DNA of 64,000 nucleotides from Limimaricola pyoseonensis (GTDB lineage: Bacteria; Pseudomonadota; Alphaproteobacteria; Rhodobacterales; Rhodobacteraceae): positions 124,001 through 188,000 of the forward strand of contig NZ_FNAT01000003.1 of NCBI RefSeq assembly GCF_900102015.1, given 5' to 3'. Every line of letters starts with the position of its first letter. Position 1 is the stretch's first letter. The notes under the pieces were generated by a model that searched no databases, was not told where the DNA came from, and saw only the letters and a program-made list of their open reading frames with translations. A program made the translations under genes and the position numbers. Shown here in pieces: positions 47,764-58,742 of this stretch.

Positions 47764-47806
47764 CCACGGCCGAAGGAAAACAATCCCCGGTCGGGGCGGG
47801 TTCAAC

Positions 47807-48964
47807 TCAGGGAAGAAGATCGTCCCGCGTCAGGGAGAAGCCGGACGCGATCCAGCGCGCCTCGCGCTCGCGCAGCGCCTCGCCCAGCGCCGGGCCGGCG
47901 AAATGCGCCGCCAGATCCGCGGCCTTGACCGGGAATCGCGCCTCGGCCCCGGCCAGCGCGGTTTCCCGTGAAACAGCCTCGATCTCGCGGCCCGAGAGCG
48001 CCGCGCGCAGCGCCAGCACGTCGAGCGCCTCGTCCGTGCCCAGCCGGTAGCCCAGCTCGCCCGGCGCCTGCAGCGATTCGAACCCTTCGCGCAGCCGCTC
48101 CAGCCGCGCCGCCTGCTTGCGGCTCAGCCGCAGCCGCTCGGCCGCCTCCTCGCCGCCGACCAGCGCCAGCCGGCGCAGCGGGTCGGGGGCGAGCCCGGCC
48201 TCCTCCTCGACATGCACCAGCACCGAAAGCGGGTCCGAGGCCGCGCCCGGCAGCACCCGCATCAGCACGCCCGAGATCGCCATCGAGGCGACCGCCGGGG
48301 CCGGGTCGGGCGCGGCCATCAGCTTCAGCATCTCGGCGCCCACCCGCTCGCGCGAAAGCCCGCCGATGCCCTCGGCCAGCTCGGCGCAGGCGGCGAGACC
48401 GTCGGCGTCGATGCCGCCATGCGTCTCGCCGTACCAGGCGTGGAAGCGGAAGAAGCGCAGGATCCGCAGGTAATCCTCGCGGATCCGCTCATGCGGGTCG
48501 CCGATGAAGCGCAGCCGCCGCGCCCGCAGGTCCGAGAGCCCCTCGCCCAGCGGGTCGGCGACCTGCCCGCGCGCATCGGCGTAAAGCGCGTTCATGGTGA
48601 AGTCGCGCCGCGCCGCGTCCTCGGCGATGTCGTCGGAAAACGCCACCGTGGCGCGCCGCCCGTCGGTCTCGACGTCGCGGCGGAAGGTGGTGACCTCGAT
48701 CGGCGTGCCGCGCGCCACCACGGTGACGGTGCCGTGCTCGATGCCCGTGGGCACCGGCTTCAGCCCCGCCGCCCCGGCCAGCTCGACCACCCGCTCGGGC
48801 CGCGCGTCTGTGGTCAGGTCGAGATCCGAGACCGGCTCGCCCAGCAGCGCGTTTCTCACGCAGCCGCCGACGAACCAGGCCTGGTGGCCCGCCTCCTCCA
48901 GCATGGCCGTCACCCGCCGCGCCGGCTCCGATGCCAGCCATTCCGCCTCGATCCGTTCCGTCAT
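47807..48964 (-). CDS. cca: CCA tRNA nucleotidyltransferase
   Basis: A 385-residue class II nucleotidyltransferase. GGCVRNALLGEPVSDLDLTTDA (split across about 32-53) contains the G-x-x-x-R and D-x-D signature. RRDFTMNALYADARGQVADP and LRFIGDPHERIREDYLRILR follow. Class II includes poly(A) polymerase; in alphaproteobacteria the single class II enzyme usually adds CCA. Its start overlaps the Nudix stop as ATGA. Confidence 0.9.
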   Translation of the reverse strand: MTERIEAEWLASEPARRVTAMLEEAGHQAWFVGGCVRNALLGEPVSDLDLTTDARPERVVELAGAAGLKPVPTGIEHGTVTVVARGTPIEVTTFRRDVETDGRRATVAFSDDIAEDAARRDFTMNALYADARGQVADPLGEGLSDLRARRLRFIGDPHERIREDYLRILRFFRFHAWYGETHGGIDADGLAACAELAEGIGGLSRERVGAEMLKLMAAPDPAPAVASMAISGVLMRVLPGAASDPLSVLVHVEEEAGLAPDPLRRLALVGGEEAAERLRLSRKQAARLERLREGFESLQAPGELGYRLGTDEALDVLALRAALSGREIEAVSRETALAGAEARFPVKAADLAAHFAGPALGEALREREARWIASGFSLTRDDLLP

Positions 48965-49566
48965 CCGTTCATCCCGTCGGCAAGGGTCCGGAGCATCCGC
49001 CCCGTGGCGCCCCAGATGTAGTACGGCCCCCAGGGAACGACATAGTAGTGCCGGCGGCGGCCCTGCCAACGCCGGCCCTCGACCCGGAACCGCGCCGGGT
49101 CGGTGACGTGGTCAAGCGGCACCCGGAACACCTCGGCCACCTCGCCGGCCTCGGGCACCGGCGTGAAGGGGCCGCGCAGCAGCCCCACGACCGGCGTCAC
49201 CTCGAAGCCGGTGACGGTCTCGTGCGCGGGCAGCGTGCCGAGGATCTCGACCCGCTCGCGCGGCAGGCCGATCTCCTCCTCCGCCTCGCGCAGCGCCGCG
49301 CCGACCGGGCCGTCATCGGCGGGCTCCACCTTGCCGCCCGGAAAGGCGATCTGGCCGGGATGGTGGCGCAGCTTCGCCGAGCGCTTGGTCAGGATCAGCG
49401 AAGGCGGGCCGTCGAGATGCACCGCGACCAGCACCCCGGCCTGGCGCAGCTTGCGCCCGGCCGGGGGGGCGGCGTCCGGGTTCAGGTCGAAATCCGACGA
49501 GCCCCCGCCCGGCCGGGCGAGGGCGGCGCCGAGCCGCGCGAGAAGCGGGGCCTCAGCCCCGTCCAC
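48961..49566 (-). CDS. CoA pyrophosphatase-type Nudix hydrolase
   Basis: A 201-residue Nudix protein with LTKRSAKLRHHPGQIAFPGG (UPF0035 signature), followed by the Nudix box GKVEPADDGPVGAALREAEEEIGL. This pattern marks the CoA/acyl-CoA diphosphatases (NudL). Start is GTG at 49566, overlapping Hsp33 by 14 bases; no later start keeps the N-terminal domain. It is translated between hslO and cca in one operon. Confidence 0.9.
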   Translation of the reverse strand: MDGAEAPLLARLGAALARPGGGSSDFDLNPDAAPPAGRKLRQAGVLVAVHLDGPPSLILTKRSAKLRHHPGQIAFPGGKVEPADDGPVGAALREAEEEIGLPRERVEILGTLPAHETVTGFEVTPVVGLLRGPFTPVPEAGEVAEVFRVPLDHVTDPARFRVEGRRWQGRRRHYYVVPWGPYYIWGATGRMLRTLADGMNG

Positions 49567-50581
49567 CGGCCACCCGGTCCTGCGCGTCCGGCCCCTCGGT
49601 CGCCTCGAAGCCCAGCGTCTCGGGCGCGAACTCGTAATGCGCGCCGCAGAACTGGCAGTCGGCGGTCACCACGCCTTCGTCGGTGGTCATGTGCGAGATG
49701 TCCTTGGCCGAGTAGATCGACAGGCTCTCGCGCACCTTCTCGGCCGAGCAGGAACAGCCGAACTTCACCGGCTGCGCGTCGAAGACCCGCGGCACCTCCT
49801 CGTGGAACAGCCGCAGCAGCAGCTCGGTCGGCGTCACGCTCGGCCCGATCAGCTCCAGCTCCTCGACCGTGTCGAGCAGGATGTTGGCGCGGTTCCAGCT
49901 TTCGCCCTCGGCCTCGTCGAGGATGTCGGACGCCTCCAGGAGCCCCTCCTCGCCGGTGCCGCCCTCGCCGGGCGTGGCCGCGAAGGGCGAGGCCTTGGGC
50001 ATCTTCTGCAGCATCACGCCGCCGGCGCGCCAGCCCTCGCCCCGGCCCGGCTCGGTCGAGCGGCCGAAGGACAGCGAGAAGCGGGTCGGCAGCTGCTCGG
50101 ACTGCGCGAAGTAGGTCTCGGCGCAGCTCGACAGCGAACCGCCGGCGATCGGCGTGATGCCCTGGTAGGGGGTCGTGCCCTCGCCCTGGTCGATCAGGAT
50201 CGCGAAGTAACCCTTGCCGACCAGGTCGAACGGCTCGGCGCTCTCGCCCAGCCGGCTCTCGTCGAAGCTGGCCCAGGCGCGGATCCGGCCCGGCGCGCCC
50301 TCTTCCTTGGGCGCGTAGTAGTCGGTCGCGATGATCCGCACCGGCCCGTCGCCGCGCACCTGCAGCGACAGCTTCCAGCGCAGCTTCACGGTCTGGCCGA
50401 TCAACGCGGTGAGCAGCGCCATCTCGGCCACCAGCGCCTCGATCTGCGCGGGGTAGTCGTGCTGCTCCAGAACCTTGTCGAGCACGCCGTCGAGACGTGC
50501 CACCCGGCCGCGGATGTCGGAGCGGTCGAGCTGGAAGGGCAGGACGGTGTCGTCCCAGGCAATGCGGGCGCCGAGGCTCAT
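49553..50581 (-). CDS. hslO: Hsp33, redox-regulated chaperone
   Basis: A 342-residue holdase chaperone activated by oxidation of a zinc-bound cysteine tetrad. The tetrad is the CxC in KFGCSCSAEK and the CxxC in ADCQFCGAHY, with KVRESLSIY between. N-terminal ATDYYAPKEEGAPGRIRAWA and TTPYQGITPIAGGSLSS are typical. The acidic linker near 225-245 is longer than in E. coli. The ATG at 50581 is chosen for AAGGA upstream. Confidence 0.95.
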   Translation of the reverse strand: MSLGARIAWDDTVLPFQLDRSDIRGRVARLDGVLDKVLEQHDYPAQIEALVAEMALLTALIGQTVKLRWKLSLQVRGDGPVRIIATDYYAPKEEGAPGRIRAWASFDESRLGESAEPFDLVGKGYFAILIDQGEGTTPYQGITPIAGGSLSSCAETYFAQSEQLPTRFSLSFGRSTEPGRGEGWRAGGVMLQKMPKASPFAATPGEGGTGEEGLLEASDILDEAEGESWNRANILLDTVEELELIGPSVTPTELLLRLFHEEVPRVFDAQPVKFGCSCSAEKVRESLSIYSAKDISHMTTDEGVVTADCQFCGAHYEFAPETLGFEATEGPDAQDRVAGGRG

Positions 50582-50652
50582 GGGGTTTCCTTGCGTGTCG
50601 GGGATGGGCATACCGCGACCATATAGGAAGCATCCGGCGGGGGAAAAAGGGC

Positions 50653-51144
50653 ATGATCCGGCGCTACGGAGAGGCGGTGCGGCAGGGCGCGCGCTACAGG
50701 CACCGGCCCGGGGTCTACGCGATCCTGCCGATGGGCCGCGACCTGCTCGTGACCTGCCAGGCGGGCGACCCCGACGAGATCCAGCTGCCCGGCGGCGGCA
50801 TCGACCCGGGCGAAAGCCCGATCCGCGCCCTGCACCGCGAGGTGTTCGAGGAAACCGGCTGGCGCATCGCCGCGCCGCGCCGGCTGGGCGCCTTCCGCCG
50901 CTTCGCCTGGATGGCCGATTACGGCATCTGGGGCGAGAAGATCTGCCATGTCTACATCGCCCGTCCCGTGCGCCCGCACGGGCCGCCGCGCGAGGCCGGG
51001 CACAGCGCGCTGCTCATGCCGGCCCGGCTCGCGGCCGAGCGGCTCGGAAACGAAGGCGACCGGGCCTTCGTGCGCGCCCATGCGGCCGGCCCCGGCGCCA
51101 ACCTGCCCCAGCGCCAGCTTGCCCCAGGGGCCGAAAGCCATTAA
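50653..51144 (+). CDS. Nudix hydrolase
   Basis: A 163-residue single-domain Nudix protein with box [23 protein letters not shown] (about 48-70). The rest ([38 protein letters not shown]) does not name the substrate. Start ATG follows GAAAAAGGGC. It diverges from Hsp33 and ends 34 bases before argG on the same strand. Confidence 0.88.
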   Translation: MIRRYGEAVRQGARYRHRPGVYAILPMGRDLLVTCQAGDPDEIQLPGGGIDPGESPIRALHREVFEETGWRIAAPRRLGAFRRFAWMADYGIWGEKICHVYIARPVRPHGPPREAGHSALLMPARLAAERLGNEGDRAFVRAHAAGPGANLPQRQLAPGAESH

Positions 51145-51178
51145 CCCACGCCATCGAACGCCCAGACGGAGATTGCTC

Positions 51179-52405
<1,227 letters not shown>

Positions 52406-52411
52406 CGGACA

Positions 52412-52466
52412 GGCGCCGCGCTCTTCGGAGCGCGGCGCCAGCCGATCCGAAGGGATCGGAGTATTT
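52412..52466 (+). terminator. tandem hairpins after argG
   Basis: The first hairpin is a perfect 12-bp stem (52412-52423 with 52428-52439) closed by a TTCG tetraloop. The second (52442-52448 with 52453-52459) has a GAAG loop and is followed by AGTATTT. Together they look like a terminator or an mRNA-stabilising end. Confidence 0.6.
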
Positions 52467-52477
52467 GAAGAGTGAAG
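52459..52477 (-). promoter_or_regulatory. dispersed AT-rich element, reverse copy
   Basis: GAGTATTTGAAGAGTGAAG is the reverse-strand relative (15 of 19) of the element before hemH at 39669-39687. Here it overlaps the end of the second argG hairpin and lies about 93 bases before msrA. Confidence 0.35.
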
Positions 52478-52569
52478 TGGCCACGAGGGTCACGGCGAAA
52501 TCACGCAGCCTTGTCTTGCCCTTAGCGGCGTTGGCGTCAGCATGGCGCCCGACAGACAGGGAGGCTCAA

Positions 52570-53208
52570 ATGAAACCCGCATCACTCGCGCTCGCCGCCG
52601 CGCTGGCGCTGGCCGCGCCCATGGCGCAGGCCCAATCCACCGAAACCATCACCGTCGCCGGCGGCTGCTTCTGGTGCGTCGAGGCCGATTTCGAGAAGGT
52701 CTCCGGCGTGATCGAGGCGGTCTCGGGCTTCGCCGGCGGCGATGTCGCCAACCCGACCTACGAGCAGGTCGTGGCCGGCGGCACCGGCCATTACGAGGCG
52801 GTGCGGATCACCTACGACCCGAGCCGGGTCGAGGCGCGCCAGCTCTACGACCTGTTCTTCCGCTCGATCGACCCGACCGATGCGGGCGGCCAGTTCTGCG
52901 ACCGCGGCCCCTCCTACCGCACCGCGATCTTCGCCGATGGCGGCGATCAGCAAGCGGCCGAGGCCGCCAAGCAGGCGGCGCAGGCCGAACTCGGCCGAAA
53001 GATCGTCACCCCGATCCTCGGCGACGCGCCCTTCTACCCGGCCGGCGACTACCACCAGGACTACTACAAGAGCTCCGAACGCCTCGCCGCTTCCAGCGTC
53101 GGGCTGTTCGTGCCGAAATCCGAGGCCTACAAGCGCTACCGCGCCCGCTGCGGCCGCGACGCCCGGGTGGCCGAGCTCTGGGGCCCCGACGCGCCCTTCG
53201 TGAACTAG
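52570..53208 (+). CDS. msrA: exported peptide-methionine (S)-S-oxide reductase MsrA
   Basis: A 212-residue MsrA that repairs oxidised methionine. A clear signal peptide ([18 protein letters not shown], then QS) predicts a periplasmic enzyme, unlike the usual cytosolic form. The active site is [10 protein letters not shown] (C33). [26 protein letters not shown] and [11 protein letters not shown] are conserved. Recycling cysteine C195 is in RARCGRD near the end. The ATG at 52570 has AGGGAGG upstream. Confidence 0.95.
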   Translation: MKPASLALAAALALAAPMAQAQSTETITVAGGCFWCVEADFEKVSGVIEAVSGFAGGDVANPTYEQVVAGGTGHYEAVRITYDPSRVEARQLYDLFFRSIDPTDAGGQFCDRGPSYRTAIFADGGDQQAAEAAKQAAQAELGRKIVTPILGDAPFYPAGDYHQDYYKSSERLAASSVGLFVPKSEAYKRYRARCGRDARVAELWGPDAPFVN

Positions 53209-53215
53209 GGAGGGC

Positions 53216-53806
53216 CTAGATCTCGGCCATCAGCGCCGCGTGGCGCGCGACGAAGGCGTCGCGCGTCTCCTTCGGCGGCCTGAGCCTTATCTCGAACCGC
53301 GCCGCGAGGTCGCGGTCGAGCTTGCCGAACAGCCGGTCGGCCTCGGCCTCGGAGAAGCCGGCGATCCGCACCGCCTCGAGCCAGGCCGAGATCCGGTCGC
53401 AGCGCTTGATCCGCCGCTTGGCCTGCACCGGCAGCACCGCCGGCAGGCCGAAGCGCAGGTGGATCGCCGCCGTCAGCCGCGCGTCGAGCGCGCCGTAACC
53501 CGGCCCCACCGCCGCCTTCACCGGCGAGATCATGTCGCCGATCACGTATTCCGGCGCGTCGTGCAGAAGCGCCGCGAGCTGCCACAGCGGCCCGGCCCTG
53601 GGGTGGCAATGCGCGTGGATCGCCTCGACCAGCAGCGAATGCTCGGCCACCGAATAGGCGAAATCGCCCCGCGTCTGGCCGTTCCAGCGCGCCACGAAGG
53701 CCAGCCCATGCGCGATGTCGGCGATCTCGATGTCCATCGGCGTCGGGTCGAGCAGGTCGAGCCTGCGCCCCGACAGCATCCGCTGCCACGCCCTGCCCTT
53801 GGCCAT
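53216..53806 (-). CDS. HD-domain phosphohydrolase (YfbR-like)
   Basis: A 196-residue metal-dependent phosphohydrolase. The HD motif set is visible: YSVAEHSLLVEAIHAH, LLHDAPEYVIGDMISPVK and KRCDRISAWLEA. The order fits YfbR-type 5'-deoxynucleotidases and related phosphohydrolases; the substrate is not certain. Start ATG is 53804-53806. It converges on msrA with only seven bases between and diverges from ahcY. Confidence 0.85.
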   Translation of the reverse strand: MAKGRAWQRMLSGRRLDLLDPTPMDIEIADIAHGLAFVARWNGQTRGDFAYSVAEHSLLVEAIHAHCHPRAGPLWQLAALLHDAPEYVIGDMISPVKAAVGPGYGALDARLTAAIHLRFGLPAVLPVQAKRRIKRCDRISAWLEAVRIAGFSEAEADRLFGKLDRDLAARFEIRLRPPKETRDAFVARHAALMAEI

Positions 53807-53842
53807 GCCGCCCCCTTCGCCGTTTCGGGCCGGGCTAGCACG

Positions 53843-53873
53843 CCGCCCCGCGGCACGGCAATTGCCGGGGCGG
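53843..53873 (+). promoter_or_regulatory. structured inverted repeat upstream of ahcY
   Basis: CCGCCCCG (53843-53850) pairs with CGGGGCGG (53866-53873), and the loop contains the palindrome GGCAATTGCC (53857-53866), sharing one base. It sits between the divergent HD and ahcY genes and may be an operator or 5'-UTR structure. It does not match the SAH riboswitch pattern I know. Confidence 0.35.
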
Positions 53874-53928
53874 AAACGGGCTGCTACCCCTACGGAACGC
53901 GACCGGATTGCCGCAGGGAGGGCACCGA

Positions 53929-55320
53929 ATGGCCGGGGATCACATCGTCAGGGACATCGGCCTCGCCGATTGGGGCCGCAAGGAGATCGAGATCGCCGAG
54001 ACCGAGATGCCGGGGCTGATGGCCCTGCGCGCGGAATACGCGGAAACGCAGCCGCTGAAGGGCGCGCGCATCGCGGGCTCGCTGCACATGACGATCCAGA
54101 CCGCGGTGCTGATCGAGACGCTCGAGGCGCTCGGCGCCGAGGTCCGCTGGGCCTCGTGCAACATCTTCTCGACGCAGGACCATGCCGCCGCCGCAATCGC
54201 CGCCAGCGGCACCCCGGTCTTCGCGGTGAAGGGCGAAAGCCTCGAGGAGTACTGGTCCTACACCGACCGGATCTTCGGCTTCGAGGAGGGCGCCAACCTG
54301 ATCCTCGACGATGGCGGCGACGCCACCATGTACATCCTGCTCGGCGCGCGGGCCGAGGCCGGCGAGACCGGGCTGCTCGACGTGCCGACCTCGGAGGAGG
54401 AGCGCGTGCTCTTCGCGCAGATCCGCAGGCGGCTCGACGAAAGCCCGGGCTGGTTCGCCCGCCAGCGCGACGCGCTGCGCGGCGTCTCGGAGGAGACGAC
54501 GACCGGCGTGCACCGGCTCTACGAGCTGCATCGCAAGGGGCGCCTGCCCTTCCCGGCGATCAACGTCAACGACAGCGTCACCAAGTCGAAGTTCGACAAC
54601 CGCTACGGCTGCCGCGAGAGCCTCGTCGATGGCATAAGGCGGGCCACCGACACGATGATGGCCGGCAAGGTCGCCGTCGTCTGCGGCTACGGCGATGTCG
54701 GCAAGGGCTCGGCCGCGTCCCTGCGTGGTGCGGGCGCGCGGGTGAAGGTCACCGAGGCCGACCCGATCTGCGCGCTGCAGGCGGCGATGGACGGCTACGA
54801 GGTGGTGCTGCTCGAGGACGAGGTCGCCAGCGCCGACATCTTCGTCACCGCCACAGGCAACCGCGACGTGATCCGCATCGAGCACATGCGCGAGATGAAG
54901 GACATGGCGATCGTCGGCAATATCGGCCACTTCGACAACGAGATCCAGGTCGCCGCCCTGCGCAACCACAAATGGGCCCGCGTCAAGGATCAGGTCGACA
55001 TGATCGAGATGCCCTCGGGCCGGCGCATCATCCTGCTCTCCGAAGGCCGGCTGCTCAATCTCGGCAACGCCACCGGCCACCCCTCCTTCGTGATGTCGGC
55101 GAGCTTCACCAACCAGGTGCTGGCGCAGATCGAGCTCTGGACCCGCGGCGACGACTACACCCCCGGCGTCCACGTGCTGCCCAAGCATCTGGATGAAAAG
55201 GTGGCGCGTCTGCACCTCGAACGGGTCGGCGCAAGGCTTACCGAACTCGACCCCGAGCAGGCCGAGTATATCGGCGTCGCGCCCGAAGGGCCGTTCAAGC
55301 CCGAGCATTACCGCTACTGA
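53929..55320 (+). CDS. ahcY: AhcY, S-adenosylhomocysteine hydrolase
   Basis: A 463-residue NAD-dependent enzyme that splits S-adenosylhomocysteine to adenosine and homocysteine, closing the methyl cycle. [46 protein letters not shown] and the NAD-binding [13 protein letters not shown] are present, and KPEHYRY is the usual C-terminus. The ATG at 53929 has AGGGAGGG upstream. An 8-bp inverted repeat with an inner GGCAATTGCC palindrome lies 56-86 bases before the start. Confidence 0.98.
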   Translation: MAGDHIVRDIGLADWGRKEIEIAETEMPGLMALRAEYAETQPLKGARIAGSLHMTIQTAVLIETLEALGAEVRWASCNIFSTQDHAAAAIAASGTPVFAVKGESLEEYWSYTDRIFGFEEGANLILDDGGDATMYILLGARAEAGETGLLDVPTSEEERVLFAQIRRRLDESPGWFARQRDALRGVSEETTTGVHRLYELHRKGRLPFPAINVNDSVTKSKFDNRYGCRESLVDGIRRATDTMMAGKVAVVCGYGDVGKGSAASLRGAGARVKVTEADPICALQAAMDGYEVVLLEDEVASADIFVTATGNRDVIRIEHMREMKDMAIVGNIGHFDNEIQVAALRNHKWARVKDQVDMIEMPSGRRIILLSEGRLLNLGNATGHPSFVMSASFTNQVLAQIELWTRGDDYTPGVHVLPKHLDEKVARLHLERVGARLTELDPEQAEYIGVAPEGPFKPEHYRY

Positions 55321-55532
55321 CCGGGACCGGCCGGGCTTAACGGAAGCCTAAGCGTAACCCACGGCTTCGAAACGATGTTTCGACACGAAACCGTTGCGTC
55401 GAATCGCCCGGTCGGGGTAGGAGGAAGGCGTCGGCCAGGACGGCCAGACCCCAGTTTCATCGATCCGCCGGGTGGGAGTCCGCGGGTGAGAACGGGGGTG
55501 CTGGCGATCCCGCCGCCCCCCGTATGCCCCTC
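55321..55532. other. 212-base gap between convergent genes
   Basis: No convincing frame. It holds a perfect 7-bp palindromic hairpin, TCGAAAC (55367-55373) with GTTTCGA (55377-55383), followed shortly by a further GAAACC. No T-rich terminator is visible on either strand. Confidence 0.5.
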
Positions 55533-55928
55533 TCAGAACAGCCCGAGCACGAGGCCCATCGCCGCGCAGCCCAGCGCCGCGTAGCCGCCGTCGATCCCGG
55601 CAAGCCGCCAGGGCCGGCCGGAATAGCCGGTGTTGAGCGTGATCCAGGGCGCGATGAACAGCGCGCCCACCGCCAGGCCGCCGAACAGCCCGCCGACCGG
55701 CGTGGTGATGCCCGCGAGGCCGAAGCCGTAGCGCATGGTCGCCGCGATGATCAGCATCGCCACGAAGGAGACGAGATAGGGCACGGGCGAGCTGCTGTTC
55801 TCGGGCTTGCCGTCCGCGCCGACCTTCACGCCAGAGGCCGCCATCCAGGGCTTGGCCAGGCTCATGTACCAGACCGAGCCCAGCGCGAAGGAGGCGAGCG
55901 CCGCCAGCAGGATCGAGAGTAACGCCAT
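55533..55928 (-). CDS. DUF1761-type membrane protein
   Basis: A 131-residue protein with four hydrophobic segments (about 3-20, 50-68, 75-92, 112-130). SFALGSVWYMSLAKPWM and the glycine-rich C-terminal helix fit the DUF1761 family, whose function is unknown. Start ATG has CGGAGGG upstream. It is the last gene after EVE in a minus-strand run but is separated by 52 bases. Confidence 0.8.
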   Translation of the reverse strand: MALLSILLAALASFALGSVWYMSLAKPWMAASGVKVGADGKPENSSSPVPYLVSFVAMLIIAATMRYGFGLAGITTPVGGLFGGLAVGALFIAPWITLNTGYSGRPWRLAGIDGGYAALGCAAMGLVLGLF

Positions 55929-55980
55929 TCGTGGTCCCTCCGGAGATTTGGCCCAGAATGGCGCGAAGCGCGGCCGCGCG

Positions 55981-56406
55981 CTATGCCTCGGCCAAAGATC
56001 CCGCCAGTTCGTGGATCACGCGCCACTCATCCTCTGTCACCGGCTGCACCGAAAGCCGCGAGTTGTTGACCAGCACCATCTCCAACAGCCGCGGCTCGGC
56101 CTTGATCTCCTCGAGGCTGACCTCGCGCCCGAGCTTGTAGAGCGCGCGGATGTCGACGCATTCCCAGCGCGCGTCATCGGTCGAGCTGTCGGGATGCACC
56201 GTGGCGCAGACCTCGACCACGCCCACCGCCGCCTTGCCGATGTTGGAGTGGTAGAAGAAGCCGCGATCGCCGATCTGCATCTCTCGCATGAAGTTGCGGG
56301 CCTGGTAGTTGCGGATCCCGTCCCACTCCTCGCCCTGATCGCCCTTGGCGACCTGCTGGTCCCAGCTCCAGACGTTCGGCTCGGACTTGAACAGCCAGTA
56401 GCGCAT
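55981..56406 (-). CDS. EVE-domain protein
   Basis: A 141-residue PUA-like EVE protein. YWLFKSEPNVWSWDQQ at the start, WDGIRNYQARNFMREM and GDRGFFYHSN are diagnostic. EVE domains are thought to recognise modified bases in DNA or RNA. Its ATG shares one base with the yciI stop (TGATG). With yciI it forms a common alphaproteobacterial pair in the tsaD-gpsA operon. Confidence 0.92.
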   Translation of the reverse strand: MRYWLFKSEPNVWSWDQQVAKGDQGEEWDGIRNYQARNFMREMQIGDRGFFYHSNIGKAAVGVVEVCATVHPDSSTDDARWECVDIRALYKLGREVSLEEIKAEPRLLEMVLVNNSRLSVQPVTEDEWRVIHELAGSLAEA

Positions 56407-56678
56407 CAGCCGATCACCTTCTTCCAGCCGCGGATCTCGACGCTCTCGAACAGGCCGGCGCGGGCATAGGGGTCGTTCTCGGCCCAGTCGCGCGCGGCCT
56501 CGAGATCGGCCACGTCGAGCACCACCAGAGAGCCGTCCATCTCGCCATCGGCGCCGAGGAACGGCCCGGCCATGGCCACCACGCCGGTGGCCTCGATGTA
56601 GTCGAGATGCGCCTCGCGCGTATCCTTGCGCAGCTGCAGCGCGCCGGGGCGGTCCTTCGTGATGACGGCGACGAGCAT
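56406..56678 (-). CDS. YciI-family protein
   Basis: A 90-residue small ferredoxin-like-fold protein. VITKDRPGALQLRKDTREAH contains the conserved arginine-histidine region and DPYARAGLFESVEIRGWKK ends the domain. Function is unknown in most organisms. An ATG at 56684 overlaps the gpsA stop as ATGA, but GGAGG is only one base from it; the ATG at 56678 has seven bases of spacing and is used here. Confidence 0.88.
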   Translation of the reverse strand: MLVAVITKDRPGALQLRKDTREAHLDYIEATGVVAMAGPFLGADGEMDGSLVVLDVADLEAARDWAENDPYARAGLFESVEIRGWKKVIG

Positions 56679-56680
56679 CG

Positions 56681-57643
56681 TCATTCCTCCTTGAGTGGTC
56701 TGTTGATCAGCGTCTCGAGCGCCTGTTGCGGTGTCAGCTCGCCCGCCACCATCCGCGCGGTCACCGCGCTGATCGGCAGGTCGAGGCCACGCTTTGTGGC
56801 GAGATCCGCCACCGCCCGCGCGGTATGCGCCCCCTCGACCGTGGTCGCGGCGTCCCAGTCCTCGTGCCGGCCCAGCGCCAGCCCGTAGCGGTAGTTGCGC
56901 GACAGCTCCGACGAGCAGGTCAGCACCAGATCCCCGAAGCCCGACAGCCCCATCAGCGTCTCTGGCCGCGCGCCCAGCGCGGCGGCGAGACGCTGCATCT
57001 CGGCAAAGCCGCGGGTCATCAGCGCCGCGCGGGCGCTGTCGCCGAAGCCCGCGCCGATGCAGGCGCCGCAGGCGATGGCGATGACGTTCTTCAGCGCCCC
57101 GCCCAGCTCGGCCCCGGCGAGATCGGTGCTGCGGTAGAGCCGCAGGTCGGGCGTCGAGAGGTCGTGCTGCAGCGCCCGGCCCGCCGCGTCGTCGGGGCAG
57201 GCCAGCGTCAGCGCGGTGGGCAGGCCGCGCGCAATGTCGGCGGCGAAGCTCGGGCCCGTGAGCAGCGCGGGCACGGCGTCCGGCACGCTCTCGACGACGA
57301 TCGCGCCCTGCCCGGTCAGCGTGGTCAGGTCGAGCCCCTTGGCGCAGGCCACCAGCGTCCTGCCCGACAGCGCCCCGGCATGGGCCTCGAGAAAGCCGCG
57401 CGTGACCTGCGCGGGCAGCGCCAGCAGGATCGTGTCGCAGGAAAACAGGCTCGAAAGCTCGGAAACAGGGTCGATTCCGGCGGGCAGATCGACGTCCGGA
57501 AGCCGTACCGCGCGGCGGGTGTCGCGCATCGTCTGCACCGCGCCCTCGTCGCGCGCCCAGAGCGTCACCTCGCGCCCGGCCCGCGCCAGCGTCACCGCCA
57601 GCGCGCTGCCGAAGGCGCCGGCCCCCGCGATGCCGATCCTCAT
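56681..57643 (-). CDS. gpsA: GpsA, NAD(P)-dependent glycerol-3-phosphate dehydrogenase
   Basis: A 320-residue enzyme reducing dihydroxyacetone phosphate to glycerol 3-phosphate for phospholipid synthesis. [19 protein letters not shown] binds NAD(P). The catalytic lysines are in ACAKGLD and [12 protein letters not shown], with [13 protein letters not shown] and [10 protein letters not shown] later. Start ATG overlaps tsaD as ATGA. Confidence 0.96.
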   Translation of the reverse strand: MRIGIAGAGAFGSALAVTLARAGREVTLWARDEGAVQTMRDTRRAVRLPDVDLPAGIDPVSELSSLFSCDTILLALPAQVTRGFLEAHAGALSGRTLVACAKGLDLTTLTGQGAIVVESVPDAVPALLTGPSFAADIARGLPTALTLACPDDAAGRALQHDLSTPDLRLYRSTDLAGAELGGALKNVIAIACGACIGAGFGDSARAALMTRGFAEMQRLAAALGARPETLMGLSGFGDLVLTCSSELSRNYRYGLALGRHEDWDAATTVEGAHTARAVADLATKRGLDLPISAVTARMVAGELTPQQALETLINRPLKEE

Positions 57644-58731
57644 GCCTTGGCCCCCTTGCGGCCCGACCCGATCATCGGCGCGGCGGCGGCGTCGAGCGGC
57701 CAGCGCGGCCGCGCCGACAGGTCGAGCCCGTCCGCCTCGCCGGCGCGCAGCCGCGCCAGCCCGGCGAAGGCGATCATCGCCGCGTTGTCGGTGCAAAGCG
57801 CGAGCGGTGGCGCCGAGAAGGCCACGCCGGCCTCGGCGCAGAGCCCCTGCAGCGCCGCGCGGATCGGCCCGTTCGCCGCGACGCCGCCGGCCACCGCGAA
57901 GGCCGGGCGTTCGGGCGCGGCCTCGAGGTAGAGCGCCAGCGCCCGGCGGGTCTTCTCGGTCAGGATCTCGACCACCGCCTGCTGGAAGCCCGCGGCGAGA
58001 TCGGCGCGCGCCGCGCGGGTCAGCCCGCCCGCCTCCGCCATCTCGGCGTCGCGGGCGCGCAGGAGCGCGGTCTTCAGACCCGAGAAGGACATGTCGCAGC
58101 CGGGCCGGTCGAGCAGCGGCCGGGGCAGGCGGATGCGGCCCGCATCGCCCTCGCGCGCCTCGGCCTCGACCGCCGGGCCGCCGGGCTGCGGCAGGCCCAG
58201 AAGCCGCGCGGTCTTGTCGAAGGCCTCGCCCGGCGCGTCGTCGATCGTGCCGCCGAGACGGCGGAAGGTGGCCTCGTCCTCGACCATCAGGAACTGGCAA
58301 TGCCCGCCCGAGACCAAGAGCAGCAGGTAGGGAAACTCGAGCCCGTCGGTCAGCCGCGGCGTCAGCGCGTGGCCGGCAAGGTGGTTGACCCCGATCAGCG
58401 GCAGGCCGGTCGCGGCCGACAGCCCCTTGGCCAGCATCACGCCCGACAGCACGCCGCCGATCAGCCCCGGCCCGGCGGTGACCGCGATGCCGTCGAGATC
58501 GGCAAGGCCCAGCCCCGCCTCCGAAAGCGCCGCCTCGACGCAGTGGTCGAGCACCTCGGCATGGGCGCGCGCCGCGATCTCGGGCACCACGCCGCCGAAG
58601 GCCTCGTGTAGCTCGGCCTGCCCGCGCACCACGGAGGAAAGCACCCGCGCGCCCGCGCCGTCTTCGCGCAGCACCGCGGCGGCGCTGTCGTCGCAGCTCG
58701 ACTCGATGCCGAGGATGGTGAGTTCGGTCAT
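57640..58731 (-). CDS. tsaD: TsaD, tRNA threonylcarbamoyladenosine transferase
   Basis: A 363-residue ASKHA-fold enzyme that transfers threonylcarbamoyl to A37 of ANN-decoding tRNAs with TsaB and Tsa[16 protein letters not shown] begins the protein, H117 and H121 in [10 protein letters not shown] bind the metal, and [30 protein letters not shown] and [12 protein letters not shown] follow. It is the first gene of the tsaD-gpsA-yciI-EVE run and diverges from hemD. Confidence 0.97.
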   Translation of the reverse strand: MTELTILGIESSCDDSAAAVLREDGAGARVLSSVVRGQAELHEAFGGVVPEIAARAHAEVLDHCVEAALSEAGLGLADLDGIAVTAGPGLIGGVLSGVMLAKGLSAATGLPLIGVNHLAGHALTPRLTDGLEFPYLLLLVSGGHCQFLMVEDEATFRRLGGTIDDAPGEAFDKTARLLGLPQPGGPAVEAEAREGDAGRIRLPRPLLDRPGCDMSFSGLKTALLRARDAEMAEAGGLTRAARADLAAGFQQAVVEILTEKTRRALALYLEAAPERPAFAVAGGVAANGPIRAALQGLCAEAGVAFSAPPLALCTDNAAMIAFAGLARLRAGEADGLDLSARPRWPLDAAAAPMIGSGRKGAKA

Positions 58732-58742
58732 GGCGGTCCCGG

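Noticed and set aside
53807-53928. SAH riboswitch upstream of ahcY
   Set aside because: The leader has an inverted repeat but not the conserved sequence blocks or pairing order of the SAH riboswitch that I can recall; a covariance model search would be needed to claim it.
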